Below are positions 26,403 to 34,749 of a stretch of DNA of 64,000 bases, one piece after another. Both the position numbers and the translations under genes were made by a program. Source of the DNA: Lachnospiraceae bacterium. Its GTDB lineage: Bacteria; Bacillota; Clostridia; Lachnospirales; Lachnospiraceae. Every line of letters begins with the position of its first letter. Position 1 is the first letter of the stretch. The notes beneath the pieces are model-generated. The model had not been told where the DNA came from. It made no database searches and saw only the letters and a list, made by a program, of their open reading frames with translations. The stretch spans positions 184,461 to 248,460 of the forward strand of contig CAJTCL010000004.1 of the NCBI GenBank assembly GCA_910575005.1, read 5' to 3'.

Positions 26403-27281
26403 CTATTCAATATTCTGAACTTGCTCCCGCACCTTCTCAATGGTAGCCCTAAGATTAATCGCAATCTTAGAAACCTCAATATCATTTGCTTTGGAAAGGA
26501 TGGTATTAGCCTCACGATTCATCTCTTGTGCAATAAAATCAAGATTCTTGCCAACACTTCCTTCCATCTGAAAAGTATCTCTCATATTGTTGATATGGCT
26601 CTTTAAACGCACAATCTCCTCATCTGTACAGATTTTGTCTGCAAAAATGGCAACCTCTGTCAACAGCCTGCTCTCATCAATCTGGGTATCACCAAGCAGC
26701 TCATGCATTTTATCTGATAATCTTCTGCGGTACTCTGTAAGAATCTGAGGCGCACGCTGCTGAATCAGGTCTACATAATCAGACATCTGATCCAGCTTAC
26801 CCATTAAATCCTTCCAAAGCTGTTCTCCTTCCCTTATTCTGGTATCTACAAACTGTTCTGCCGCTTCTTTGATCGCCTGCTCCAAAAGCTGCCATAACTG
26901 CTCTTGATCAATCTCCTGTGCTTCCATTAAAAGAACTTCGGGACAAGCGCATAACTTAGATGCATCCAGTTCTAACGGCAGCGCAAAATCTTCTGCCATC
27001 TGCCGCATATATTTCACATATTCTTTGGCAATCTCTTTGTTGTATTTTAATAATATCTTATTTTCAGCACCATCCTCATAGGCAATAAAAATATCCAGCT
27101 TGCCCCGCTGAATATAAGCTTTTAAAAGGCTGCGAACTGCACTCTCAAAACAGTTCAGCTTCTTTGGCATCTTGATTGTAATATCCTGATACCGATGATT
27201 CACCGACTTTATTTCCACTGTGATCTTTTGTGTCCCATCTCCAGCTTCACAGCGTCCAAAACCGGTCATACTTCTTATCAT
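26403..27281 (-). CDS. YicC family endoribonuclease
   Basis: A 292-residue protein starting IRSMTGFGR with the NHRYQDITIKMPKKL motif and the C-terminal GKNLDFIAQEMNREANT helix. These YicC signatures occur in a family shown to include endoribonucleases in E. coli and B. subtilis (YloC). It is the first gene of the minus-strand operon with gmk, rpoZ, rimO and pgsA. AGGAGGATC precedes the ATG. It is divergent from rqcH. Confidence 0.92.
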   Translation of the reverse strand: MIRSMTGFGRCEAGDGTQKITVEIKSVNHRYQDITIKMPKKLNCFESAVRSLLKAYIQRGKLDIFIAYEDGAENKILLKYNKEIAKEYVKYMRQMAEDFALPLELDASKLCACPEVLLMEAQEIDQEQLWQLLEQAIKEAAEQFVDTRIREGEQLWKDLMGKLDQMSDYVDLIQQRAPQILTEYRRRLSDKMHELLGDTQIDESRLLTEVAIFADKICTDEEIVRLKSHINNMRDTFQMEGSVGKNLDFIAQEMNREANTILSKANDIEVSKIAINLRATIEKVREQVQNIE

Positions 27282-27462
27282 ACAGATCCTCCTGTGTGTT
27301 GATCCTCTAAAACTTACTTATATGCATAGATGTAGACATTATAAAACAGATATTGGAAATAGTCAAACTTTCTTTTTTAAAAAAAATAAGATATACTAGT
27401 ACAACAGAGCGAAACTTTGAAATTATATAAGCGAATCATGAACATACAAAAGGAGAATGACT

Positions 27463-29202
27463 ATGGCATTTGATGGAATTGTAATTGCAAATCTTGTAAA
27501 AGAGTTAAATGAAACCATACAAAACGGCAGAATCAGTAAAATTGCACAGCCAGAAAATGATGAACTTCTGCTGACAATCAAAGGAAACCGTGGACAAATT
27601 CGGTTGTTATTGTCTGCCAGCGCTTCTCTGCCCTTAATTTATCTGACAACAGAGAATAAACCCAGTCCAATGACAGCGCCAAATTTCTGTATGCTGCTGC
27701 GAAAACATATTGCCAATGGCAGAATCACAAAAATAGAACAACCAAATATGGAACGTATCATTAAATTTGAAATTGAACACCTGAATGAGCTTGGGGATCT
27801 GTGCCATAAGTGGCTAATAGTAGAGATTATGGGAAAACACAGTAACATTATTTTCTGTGATCAGAATAACCGTATCATTGACAGCATCAAACATATTTCT
27901 GCTCAGGTCAGCTCGGTGCGCGAGGTTCTTCCAGGAAGGACTTATTTTATTCCACAAACACAAGAAAAATGCAATCCACTTACCACCTCACAAGAAGAAT
28001 TTTTTGAAAAGGCTTGCTCCAAGCCATACAGCTTACAAAAAAACATCTATATGACTTATACTGGAATCAGTCCTGTGGCTGCCTCTGAGCTGTGCTGCCG
28101 CGCTGATTTGGATGGAGACCGGCCGGCTCAGGCATTGTCTGAGGAAGAAAAACTGCACCTCTACCACCATTTTTCCTGGCTGATGGATGAGATTAGGGAA
28201 GGCGCATTTTCGCCCAATATTATAAAAAATGGCAAAGAACCTATAGAATTTTCTGCCATCACACTGACTCAATATGCAGATTTTACTGTCACAGAATACC
28301 CTAGTATCTCTCAAGTACTGGAAACTTTCTATGCTGACAAGAACAATTATACCCGCATCCGTCAAAAATCGGTGGATTTGCGCAAGGTAGTGTCTACAAT
28401 TTTAGAACGCAGCCGCAAAAAATTTGATTTGCAGCTAAAACAATTAAAAGATACCGAGAAAAGGGAAAAATATAAAGTATATGGCGAATTGATCAACACT
28501 TATGGTTATAATCTTGAGAAAGATGCCAAATCCTTGACCGCACTCAATTACTATACCAACGAGACAATCACCATTCCGCTGAATCACCAATTGACCCCAC
28601 TGGAAAATGCCCAGAAATATTTTGACAAATATAATAAATTAAAACGAACCTATGAAGCACTCACCGATCTGACACAGGAAACCAAAGAAGAAATTGAGCA
28701 TTTAGAATCCATATCCACCTCTCTTGATATCGCTGTATCCGAGGACGACCTAACGCAAATCAAGGAAGAATTGACCCAATATGGTTATATCAAAAAAAAG
28801 CATACAAACAAAAGACAAAAAATAAAAAGCAAACCTTTTCACTATCTATCCTCTGACGGATTTCATATTTATATAGGAAAAAATAATTTCCAAAATGATG
28901 ATCTAACCTTTAAATTTGCTGTTGGATGCGACTGGTGGTTCCATGCCAAAGGAATCCCAGGCTCACATGTAATCGTCAAAACCAATGGTGAAAAACTTCC
29001 TGACCGTACGTTTGAGGAAGCAGGACGGCTTGCTGCATACTATTCCAAAGGCAGAGAAAATGACAAAGTGGAAATTGATTACTTAGAAAAGAAAAATGTC
29101 AAAAAGCCAAACGGCAGTAAACCAGGATTTGTAGTTTACTATACAAATTATTCTCTGGTGGCTTCTCCTGATATCAGCGGATTAACACTGCTTGCCGATT
29201 AA
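27463..29202 (+). CDS. rqcH: Rqc2 homologue (NFACT protein) of ribosome quality control
   Basis: This 579-residue protein adds C-terminal alanine tails to nascent chains on stalled 50S subunits. It has the NFACT-N domain (MAFDGIVIANLVKELN), a central coiled coil (about 300-420) and the C-terminal NFACT-R domain (WFHAKGIPGSHVIVK). The start is the ATG at 27463, which has AAGGAG 6-8 bases upstream. The residue pair that corresponds to D97/R98 of the Bacillus enzyme is Glu97-Arg98 here. A TATACT -10-like hexamer lies about 70 bases upstream. Confidence 0.93.
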   Translation: MAFDGIVIANLVKELNETIQNGRISKIAQPENDELLLTIKGNRGQIRLLLSASASLPLIYLTTENKPSPMTAPNFCMLLRKHIANGRITKIEQPNMERIIKFEIEHLNELGDLCHKWLIVEIMGKHSNIIFCDQNNRIIDSIKHISAQVSSVREVLPGRTYFIPQTQEKCNPLTTSQEEFFEKACSKPYSLQKNIYMTYTGISPVAASELCCRADLDGDRPAQALSEEEKLHLYHHFSWLMDEIREGAFSPNIIKNGKEPIEFSAITLTQYADFTVTEYPSISQVLETFYADKNNYTRIRQKSVDLRKVVSTILERSRKKFDLQLKQLKDTEKREKYKVYGELINTYGYNLEKDAKSLTALNYYTNETITIPLNHQLTPLENAQKYFDKYNKLKRTYEALTDLTQETKEEIEHLESISTSLDIAVSEDDLTQIKEELTQYGYIKKKHTNKRQKIKSKPFHYLSSDGFHIYIGKNNFQNDDLTFKFAVGCDWWFHAKGIPGSHVIVKTNGEKLPDRTFEEAGRLAAYYSKGRENDKVEIDYLEKKNVKKPNGSKPGFVVYYTNYSLVASPDISGLTLLAD

Positions 29203-29361
29203 ATGTTACATTTTTTGTAAAAAACGGAAAGAACTACATGTCTAATCGTTTCATCTGTGCATATACTATCACTGTGTCCAGCAGGTCACAACAGATTGTC
29301 ACTTAACTGACAATGAACAAAACAAAAGAAAGCATAACAAAAGACAACAGGAGGGAACGAT

Positions 29362-29565
29362 ATGTCTAATTCATCAAACAAAGCAGTAGTACCGGAAGCA
29401 AAAAGCGCATTGGATAAGTTTAAATTTGAAGTTGCAAACGAAATCGGCGTACCTTTGAAAGACGGATATAATGGAGATTTAACCTCCAGACAGAATGGTT
29501 CTGTCGGCGGCTATATGGTGAAGAAAATGATCGAGGCCCAGGAAAGACAGATGGCTGGTAAATAA
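29362..29565 (+). CDS. Alpha/beta-type small acid-soluble spore protein
   Basis: A 67-residue SASP that coats spore DNA and protects it from UV and heat. The germination protease cleavage site lies in KFEVANEIGV (cut after Glu expected). The C-terminal DNA-binding part keeps the GDLTSRQNGSVGGYMVKKMI signature. CAGGAGGGAACGAT precedes the ATG. Forespore expression is expected, and a CATATACTA string about 100 bases upstream may be part of a sigma-G promoter, but I cannot fit a good -35. An unusual repeat follows the stop. Confidence 0.95.
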   Translation: MSNSSNKAVVPEAKSALDKFKFEVANEIGVPLKDGYNGDLTSRQNGSVGGYMVKKMIEAQERQMAGK

Positions 29566-29602
29566 CAGTCACAAGCAGACATCATTGACGGACACGAAAG
29601 AA

Positions 29603-29705
29603 AAACAGCAGAATCTGATTAGCTGCCAAAGAACAAAGAAACAGCAGAATCTGATTGACTGCCTAAGAACAGAGAAACAGCAAAATTAGATTAGCTGCTA
29701 AAGGG
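29603..29705 (+). repeat. Triple 36-bp tandem repeat downstream of the SASP gene
   Basis: Three copies start at 29603, 29639 and 29675. Each begins AAACAGCA and carries GATT then CTGC near the centre. Copies 1 and 2 differ at about 5 of 36 positions, and copy 3 is more diverged. There are no spacers, so it is not CRISPR. It lies in the 3' untranslated region of the SASP transcript, before the terminator-like hairpin. Confidence 0.85.
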
Positions 29706-29746
29706 CGCTGCACAGTGATGATTACACTCATTGCCATGCAGTGCCC
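29703..29746 (+). terminator. Hairpin ending the SASP transcript
   Basis: GGGCGCTGCA (29703-29712) pairs with TGCAGTGCCC (29737-29746), one G-U pair, around a loop of about 24 bases. The sequence after it is TTGCTCTG, not a strong T-tract, so termination may be incomplete. Confidence 0.5.
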
Positions 29747-29813
29747 TTGCTCTGTATGCTGACTTCTTATATTCTTAGGGTAATCTAATTTCAGAGATTA
29801 TCAATCATTCATC

Positions 29814-30671
29814 CTAGCAATTTCCCACAAATACATGCTCTAGATATTTGCCTGCCAGATTTGCCAGGCGATAGACTAACTGCACATCTGTGGCATTTCT
29901 ATCCTGCATCTGATATCTGGGAAAAAAACGGGTGATATGCAGTGGGATATGCTGCCCAACTTCTCTGGCAATCCACAAAGCCTCCGCTTTTATCTCTGAA
30001 ACAGTATCATTTTCGCCAGGCACAATCAGGGTAGTAAGTTCCACATGACACGCTTGTGCCGCTTGGATGATAAATTCTTGAACTGCCTTCAGGCTGCCAC
30101 CAAGTTTGCGATAATATTCTTCCTGAAATCCCTTTAAATCAATATTCATTGCATCTATAAAAGGAAGAATTTCTTCCAATACTTCCATTGAGGCTGTCCC
30201 ATTTGTCACCAGCACATTTTTCATGCCATATGCTTTGACTAGTTTCGCTGTATCACGCACATACTCCCAGCCAACCAATGGCTCGTTATAAGTAAAAGCC
30301 ACACCAATATTTCCAGATTTCTGACCATCCAGTGCTTTCTGTGCCAGTTCCTGTGGAGAAATATTTACTATATCTCGCATTCTGTACTGCAAACTATCTT
30401 TCATCTGCGCAAGGCGCATCATGGAAATCTCATGATTTTGACAAAATGGACATTTTAAATTACAGCCAAAGCTGCCCACAGACAAAATCATGCTTCCAGG
30501 ATAAAACATTTTCAGCGGTTTTTTCTCAATTGGATCCAAAGCCAAAGATGTTACACACCCATAATTTTCTGACACGATACGCCCATCCTCATTTTTTCTG
30601 ACCCCGCAAATACCTCTCTGTCCCGATTCCAGATTACAGGTATGCATACAAGTTCTGCAAACTGCCTTCAT
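29814..30671 (-). CDS. amrS: AmmeMemoRadiSam system radical SAM enzyme
   Basis: This 285-residue protein has an N-terminal Cys-rich motif (Cys5, Cys8, Cys12, Cys22), then the radical SAM cluster Cys70-xxx-Cys74-xx-Cys77 (GCNLKCPFC). LVVTNGTASMEV-like strands and a DAMNIDLKGF segment follow. It is the third member of the widely conserved trio with an AMMECR1 protein and a Memo-like protein; the trio's substrate is unknown. It is followed by no gene of the operon, and starts 15 bases past amrA. Confidence 0.94.
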   Translation of the reverse strand: MKAVCRTCMHTCNLESGQRGICGVRKNEDGRIVSENYGCVTSLALDPIEKKPLKMFYPGSMILSVGSFGCNLKCPFCQNHEISMMRLAQMKDSLQYRMRDIVNISPQELAQKALDGQKSGNIGVAFTYNEPLVGWEYVRDTAKLVKAYGMKNVLVTNGTASMEVLEEILPFIDAMNIDLKGFQEEYYRKLGGSLKAVQEFIIQAAQACHVELTTLIVPGENDTVSEIKAEALWIAREVGQHIPLHITRFFPRYQMQDRNATDVQLVYRLANLAGKYLEHVFVGNC

Positions 30672-30686
30672 TTTTAACCTCCAGCA

Positions 30687-31214
30687 CTATAAATGGCGCA
30701 CAACCTCAAAGCGTTCCAGCTGTACTTCTTCCTGATCACCAATGCCGGCCTTCTGTTTGGCAATCGCCACTTGTTCTTCTACGGTATTCACGCCTTCTAG
30801 ATTCGGCAGCAGCAGTCCACGCCTGCGTCCTTTCGTCACAACAACCCCATAACGTTTCACATCCAGCTTGTCCGGCGAATCAATCTCTTCCATCTCTCCC
30901 AAAACATCGACGCTCACAGTCAACCCTTCCAGTTCTTCTGCCTCCACCGCTGGAAATCTTGGATCTCTCGTGGAAGCACTGATGGCATTATAAATAATCT
31001 CTTCCGCTATAGATGGACATACTGCCTGAAGTGTCCCAATACATCCCCGCAGCGCTCCTTGTTTCTTGATAGATACAAACACCCCTGCACTATTGTTGTA
31101 CATTTCCTCTGGAAGATTATCTGGCACATGAAGTACTCTGCCTGTACGAACGTACGCTTCCATTGATTTGCGTGCAAGCTGTACATAAGCGTCCTCTCTG
31201 TCTGCTAATCCCAT
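30687..31214 (-). CDS. amrA: AmmeMemoRadiSam system protein A (AMMECR1 domain)
   Basis: A 175-residue AMMECR1-domain protein: AGVFVSIKKQGALRGCIGTL holds the family's LRGCIG motif, followed by STRDPRFPAVEAEEL and the GRRRGLLLPNLEGVN segment. Its biochemical role is not established; it acts with the Memo-like and radical SAM partners. It begins 15 bases after amrB and ends 15 bases before amrS, so the three form one operon. Confidence 0.94.
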   Translation of the reverse strand: MGLADREDAYVQLARKSMEAYVRTGRVLHVPDNLPEEMYNNSAGVFVSIKKQGALRGCIGTLQAVCPSIAEEIIYNAISASTRDPRFPAVEAEELEGLTVSVDVLGEMEEIDSPDKLDVKRYGVVVTKGRRRGLLLPNLEGVNTVEEQVAIAKQKAGIGDQEEVQLERFEVVRHL

Positions 31215-31229
31215 CCTACCTCTCCTTTC

Positions 31230-32036
31230 CTAGTTCTGTTCGATTTCGTAGATACAAATACCATATCCAACACCAAACGGACCTTCATAAGACAGACGCT
31301 GTGCCTGGATATTCAAGCCTTCCAAGGCGCCCGCCAGAATCGTAAAAGAACGGTGCCCACACTCTCCTGCCTCTGCGCAAAAACGTTCTGAAAACTTGAA
31401 AAGTGCTCCAAAATCTGCCTGTCCCATAAGTTCCATAATACGGGCGTCATATTCTGGCCCTTCCTTTTGATATCCATAAGGACCATCTTCTTTTAGCCGA
31501 TGCGATAAATCACCACTGGCAATCAACACCGTTTTGCGTCCCAGTGCTTCTATGGTATCTTTGATGCACATTCCCAGCTCAAAATGGATCCCAAACGGCA
31601 GTCCAGACAACCCAATTCGCACAAGCTGATAGTTTGTCCAATATTGATTTACAAAATACAACGGTACCATTGTCCCATGATCAAGCCGTGAGTCCCGCTC
31701 TCCCTCTGTGCCAGCCGGCAAATCCCTATTCCCAGCTCTTTGACATAATTCCTGCACAAATTCCATATCATATGGGATATTCATTTTCACCTGCCCTGCC
31801 CGAAACTGTCCAAAATCACCCTGTGCATGGCTTCCTGGAGAGATATGAAAATAATCTGCATACATCACAGAATGCGGTGAACACACAATAATTGTCTCTG
31901 GTTTAAGCTTAGCAATCTTTCTCGCTGCTGCGTGATATGCATCCACTGTCTTTTGAATCTTTTTTTCCTCGCCTCTGCCGATCTCTGGTACAATTAACGG
32001 CGGATGCGGAAGCATAAATGCTCCTAAAACTCCCAT
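31230..32036 (-). CDS. amrB: AmmeMemoRadiSam system protein B (Memo-like)
   Basis: A 268-residue Memo/class III dioxygenase-fold protein with MLPHPPLIVPEIGRGEE near the N-terminus, PHSVMYADYFHIS, and a late ASGDLSHRLKEDGPYG metal-site motif. The start is the ATG of MGVLGAFM, which has GGGAGG upstream; the longer frame reaches into the promoter region and is rejected. It heads the amrB-amrA-amrS operon, whose promoter is flanked by an 11-bp inverted repeat. Confidence 0.93.
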   Translation of the reverse strand: MGVLGAFMLPHPPLIVPEIGRGEEKKIQKTVDAYHAAARKIAKLKPETIIVCSPHSVMYADYFHISPGSHAQGDFGQFRAGQVKMNIPYDMEFVQELCQRAGNRDLPAGTEGERDSRLDHGTMVPLYFVNQYWTNYQLVRIGLSGLPFGIHFELGMCIKDTIEALGRKTVLIASGDLSHRLKEDGPYGYQKEGPEYDARIMELMGQADFGALFKFSERFCAEAGECGHRSFTILAGALEGLNIQAQRLSYEGPFGVGYGICIYEIEQN

Positions 32037-32060
32037 AATTACTGCCTCCCTTTGATAACA

Positions 32061-32102
32061 CAGAACCTTGATATGTCCAATTATAGCACATTCAAGGTTC
32101 TG
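32061..32102 (-). promoter_or_regulatory. amr operon promoter bracketed by an 11-bp dyad
   Basis: CAGAACCTTGA (32061-32071) and its exact complement (32092-32102) flank an extended -10 on the minus strand (TGCTATAAT; TATAAT is the complement of 32080-32085). Transcription would begin near the inner edge of the left arm, so the dyad acts as DNA rather than as an RNA hairpin. It looks like an operator; no regulator gene is adjacent. Confidence 0.6.
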
Positions 32103-32183
32103 TTTCACTTTCTTTTTTAATGCTTCCCTTATTATCAGATTTTAATAGAAAAAGCGTTTCCGTGTTAATACACTATAATAATA

Positions 32184-32327
32184 TTACCTGTTTTTTCTCT
32201 TATTGTTATCCCAATTCTTATCCTCTGTTGGTTTCCCTTCCTTCTTTCTTTCCTGCTGTTCTCTTTTTCTTATACATTCTTCATCAATTTCATATACACT
32301 GTTGCCATCTATTACTAATCTTCCCAT
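32184..32327 (-). CDS. Small charged protein of 47 residues, unknown function
   Basis: A 47-residue protein begins MGRLVIDGNSVYEIDEECI and continues as a very basic and acidic helix (Lys/Arg/Glu-rich). Its ATG has a strong AGGAGG site 7 bases upstream. The N-terminal half is compact and hydrophobic, and the single Cys at residue 18 could bind metal or form a disulfide. It lies between the amr operon and the plus-strand pair at 32528, on the minus strand. I recognise no family with certainty; the same type of tiny protein seems common in related genomes. Confidence 0.65.
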   Translation of the reverse strand: MGRLVIDGNSVYEIDEECIRKREQQERKKEGKPTEDKNWDNNKRKNR

Positions 32328-32527
32328 CTCCCATCCTCCTAAAATTATTAGCATTCCTAATAATATATGAATGGCGGCACAAGTGGGTACCAAGATTCAC
32401 AAGAGTGCTCCTAAGTGAAATGCAGCATAAGAACACAACATTGATAACCACTTTGCACAACATGCATAAGCCCTTTGTCATAATCCGTTCAACGCACACA
32501 TAAATTAAAATAAAAAAGGTGAATGCA

Positions 32528-32842
32528 ATGGAATCAATTGATACACTGATTCAGGACCGACACTTGGAAATGATCAAAGCGGCGCTTCCCTATCTGAACA
32601 GCTCCCGTCAAAGAAGCATGGCCATGATGGTAAAATTTATGGAATTACAGCGCACGATGGCATTGTTCCAAAATCCAGAAAACAACCTGCGCATGTGTTC
32701 TGAGGAAGAGAATGACGAGAATGCGCCGCTGCAAATGCTGAGTGCCATACGTGATTACTGCACGGAAAAGGAAAAAGACGTCATTGACAATATGATCACC
32801 TTTGTGCAGATGTTTTCTACTTATGGAACCCTGTTTACTTAA
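32528..32842 (+). CDS. Hypothetical helical protein, first of a pair
   Basis: About 104 residues. The start is set at MESIDTLIQDRH because AAAGGTG lies 6 bases upstream; an earlier GTG in frame is too close to that site. It is mostly alpha-helical with a Met-rich middle (RSMAMMVKFMELQRTM) and an acidic patch (CSEEENDENAP). There is no signal peptide or membrane segment. It is followed 33 bases later by a second small protein with related features, so the two are probably co-expressed. No function is known to me. Confidence 0.7.
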   Translation: MESIDTLIQDRHLEMIKAALPYLNSSRQRSMAMMVKFMELQRTMALFQNPENNLRMCSEEENDENAPLQMLSAIRDYCTEKEKDVIDNMITFVQMFSTYGTLFT

Positions 32843-32875
32843 CCATATTTCGCTCCCAAAAAAGAAAGGAATGCT

Positions 32876-33160
32876 ATGAACCCACAGGATTTATTGAACA
32901 ACCCGCAACTGCAGAATATTTCTCCAGAAAAATTACAATTTTTAATGAGCCTTGCTCAAAGTACCTCTCCCTCTGGCTCCAATCCCCAAAATATGGCTGC
33001 ATCCTTAAAAAACGCTTCTGAACGTGCCAGCAAAGAAGGGATGGATTTTTCCTCAGGAGAACGCGATCTCATTATTGAAGTCTTAAAACAGAATCTTCCT
33101 CCCCAGGAACAGCAGAAGGTAGATCTGATGATGCAATTAATGAAAAATATGCGCAAATGA
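32876..33160 (+). CDS. Hypothetical helical protein, second of a pair
   Basis: A 94-residue protein with a short N-terminal helix, a Ser/Pro-rich linker (STSPSGSNPQN), and a C-terminal helix-turn-helix-like half (GERDLIIEVLKQNLPPQEQQKVDLMMQLMKNM). Both this and the preceding gene end in Met-rich helices. AAAGAAAGGAATGCT precedes the ATG. It ends 26 bases before the stop of the convergent MATE gene, with a short GC-rich hairpin between (33167-33199). Confidence 0.7.
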   Translation: MNPQDLLNNPQLQNISPEKLQFLMSLAQSTSPSGSNPQNMAASLKNASERASKEGMDFSSGERDLIIEVLKQNLPPQEQQKVDLMMQLMKNMRK

Positions 33161-33186
33161 AACACTCCGGCGTCATCAAACAAAAA

Positions 33187-34575
33187 TTATGGCGCCGGAA
33201 AATCTCTATATTCCTTTCTTCTAAACTCTCTGCCAACCATAAAAAATGCGATCAATCCTGCAAGAGAATCAGCTATCGGCCCCGCATACATAATTCCGTC
33301 AATTCCGGCAAACAATGGCAAAATTAAAATCAAAGGCAAAAGGAAAATAATCTGTCTTGTCAGAGACAAAAAGGTTCCCCGCTTTGGCTTTCCAATGGAA
33401 GTAAAAAAGTTTGAGCTGATTGGCTGCATAAAATTGATAAAGGTACAAAACAAAAAAATATGAAAATAACGAATGGAAAAGCGGTAATATGCTTCTGAAC
33501 CATTACCAAACACAGATATAATCTGTCTGGGGGCAAATTGAAACAATAAAAATGCTGTCAAGGCCAGCGCAAACCCACAAGTAACAGCAAACAGATACGC
33601 ACGTTTTACCCTCTGGAATTTTCTAGCACCATAGTTAAAGCTTGTAATTGGCTGTAATCCCTGTGAGATACCAATGATAAATGATAAAAATACTTGATTT
33701 ACCTTGGTAATAATCCCAGCACAGGCAATGGGTATTGCTTCTCCGTAGGCAGAAACAGAACCATAATATTTCAGTGATTTATTCATTGCAATCTGCACCA
33801 GCATCATGGCGAGCTGATTACTGCATGGAGCGGTTCCCAGAGCGGCAACACGGGCAACCACTGTTGTGCGGATCTTTAAATGTTCTCTTCTAATCTTTAC
33901 GGTACGGCAATGACTTAAAAACCATACTGCCATCCCGCCAGAAATAAGCTGTCCAAGAATCGTTGCTATTGCTGCCCCTGCCATCCCCATTTGGAAGCCA
34001 AAGATAAATAAAGCATCAAGAAATACATTTACGACTGCTCCTGACAAATTACAGAGCATACTGATTTTAGGACGGCCATCCGCACGAATCAAATGTCCAC
34101 CACCTGCGGTTAAAATTAAAAATGGAAATCCAAATGCTACAATTCCAGTATATGTCTTTGCATATTCAAGAACATTATCAGGAGAACCGAAAAAATGCAG
34201 CAATGGTTCCAAAAACAACAATGTAAACAGACATAAGGCCAGACCACAGCCAAACAACATTACTGTGGAATTTCCAAGATAATAAACAGCCTTTTCCTGC
34301 TCCTTTTTGCCCATTGAAATATTAAAGGCAGATGCCCCGCCAATCCCAAATAGAAGTGCAATTGCCACACATGAAATAGAAAGAGGATAGGATATATTTG
34401 TCGCCGCATTCCCTAATTCCCCCACACTATGGCCAATAAAAAATTGATCAACAATGTTATAAAGTGAGCTGACCAGCATAGCAATAATACTGGGAACTGC
34501 AAATTCAAATAACAATTGTTTTATCGGTTCTGTCTCCAGCGGATTTTCTATGGATTCTTTGACTTGTTGACTCAT
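33187..34575 (-). CDS. MATE family multidrug/metabolite exporter
   Basis: A 462-residue protein of about 12 membrane helices in two similar halves. It opens with KQLLFEFAVPSIIAMLVSSLYNIVDQFFIGH, and the second half has TAPCSNQLAMMLVQIAMN-type and ISQGLQPITSFNYGA segments. MATE exporters use Na+ or H+ gradients to extrude cationic compounds. The substrate is not predictable. CGGAAAGGAG precedes the ATG. Confidence 0.93.
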   Translation of the reverse strand: MSQQVKESIENPLETEPIKQLLFEFAVPSIIAMLVSSLYNIVDQFFIGHSVGELGNAATNISYPLSISCVAIALLFGIGGASAFNISMGKKEQEKAVYYLGNSTVMLFGCGLALCLFTLLFLEPLLHFFGSPDNVLEYAKTYTGIVAFGFPFLILTAGGGHLIRADGRPKISMLCNLSGAVVNVFLDALFIFGFQMGMAGAAIATILGQLISGGMAVWFLSHCRTVKIRREHLKIRTTVVARVAALGTAPCSNQLAMMLVQIAMNKSLKYYGSVSAYGEAIPIACAGIITKVNQVFLSFIIGISQGLQPITSFNYGARKFQRVKRAYLFAVTCGFALALTAFLLFQFAPRQIISVFGNGSEAYYRFSIRYFHIFLFCTFINFMQPISSNFFTSIGKPKRGTFLSLTRQIIFLLPLILILPLFAGIDGIMYAGPIADSLAGLIAFFMVGREFRRKEYRDFPAP

Positions 34576-34749
34576 AATTTCTCCTTTCCGCCCGCGGCAA
34601 ATCGTATAAGCGACATAATTCTTCTAAACCCCAAAGAGTTCCTGCCAGAAATATTTTTTCTAACACCATTAGAATTTCTATTGTATTTGAAAAAACCACT
34701 GTATCACCTGATACAATGGTTCTCTCTGCTAATTATTCAATTACCTTTT

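Noticed and set aside
29250..29285. Sigma-G promoter for the SASP gene.
   Set aside because: A CATATACTA -10-like string is present but no acceptable -35 at the right distance could be found.
29603..29705. Possible CRISPR array.
   Set aside because: Repeats are directly joined without spacers, only three in number, and there are no cas genes.
32184..32393. Longer version of the small charged protein with 22 more residues at its start.
   Set aside because: The strong AGGAGG site lies inside the longer frame and points to the downstream ATG at 32327.
34576..34700. Riboswitch in the leader of the MATE gene.
   Set aside because: The leader has some GC-rich pairing near the ribosome binding site but no motif of a known riboswitch class that I can match.
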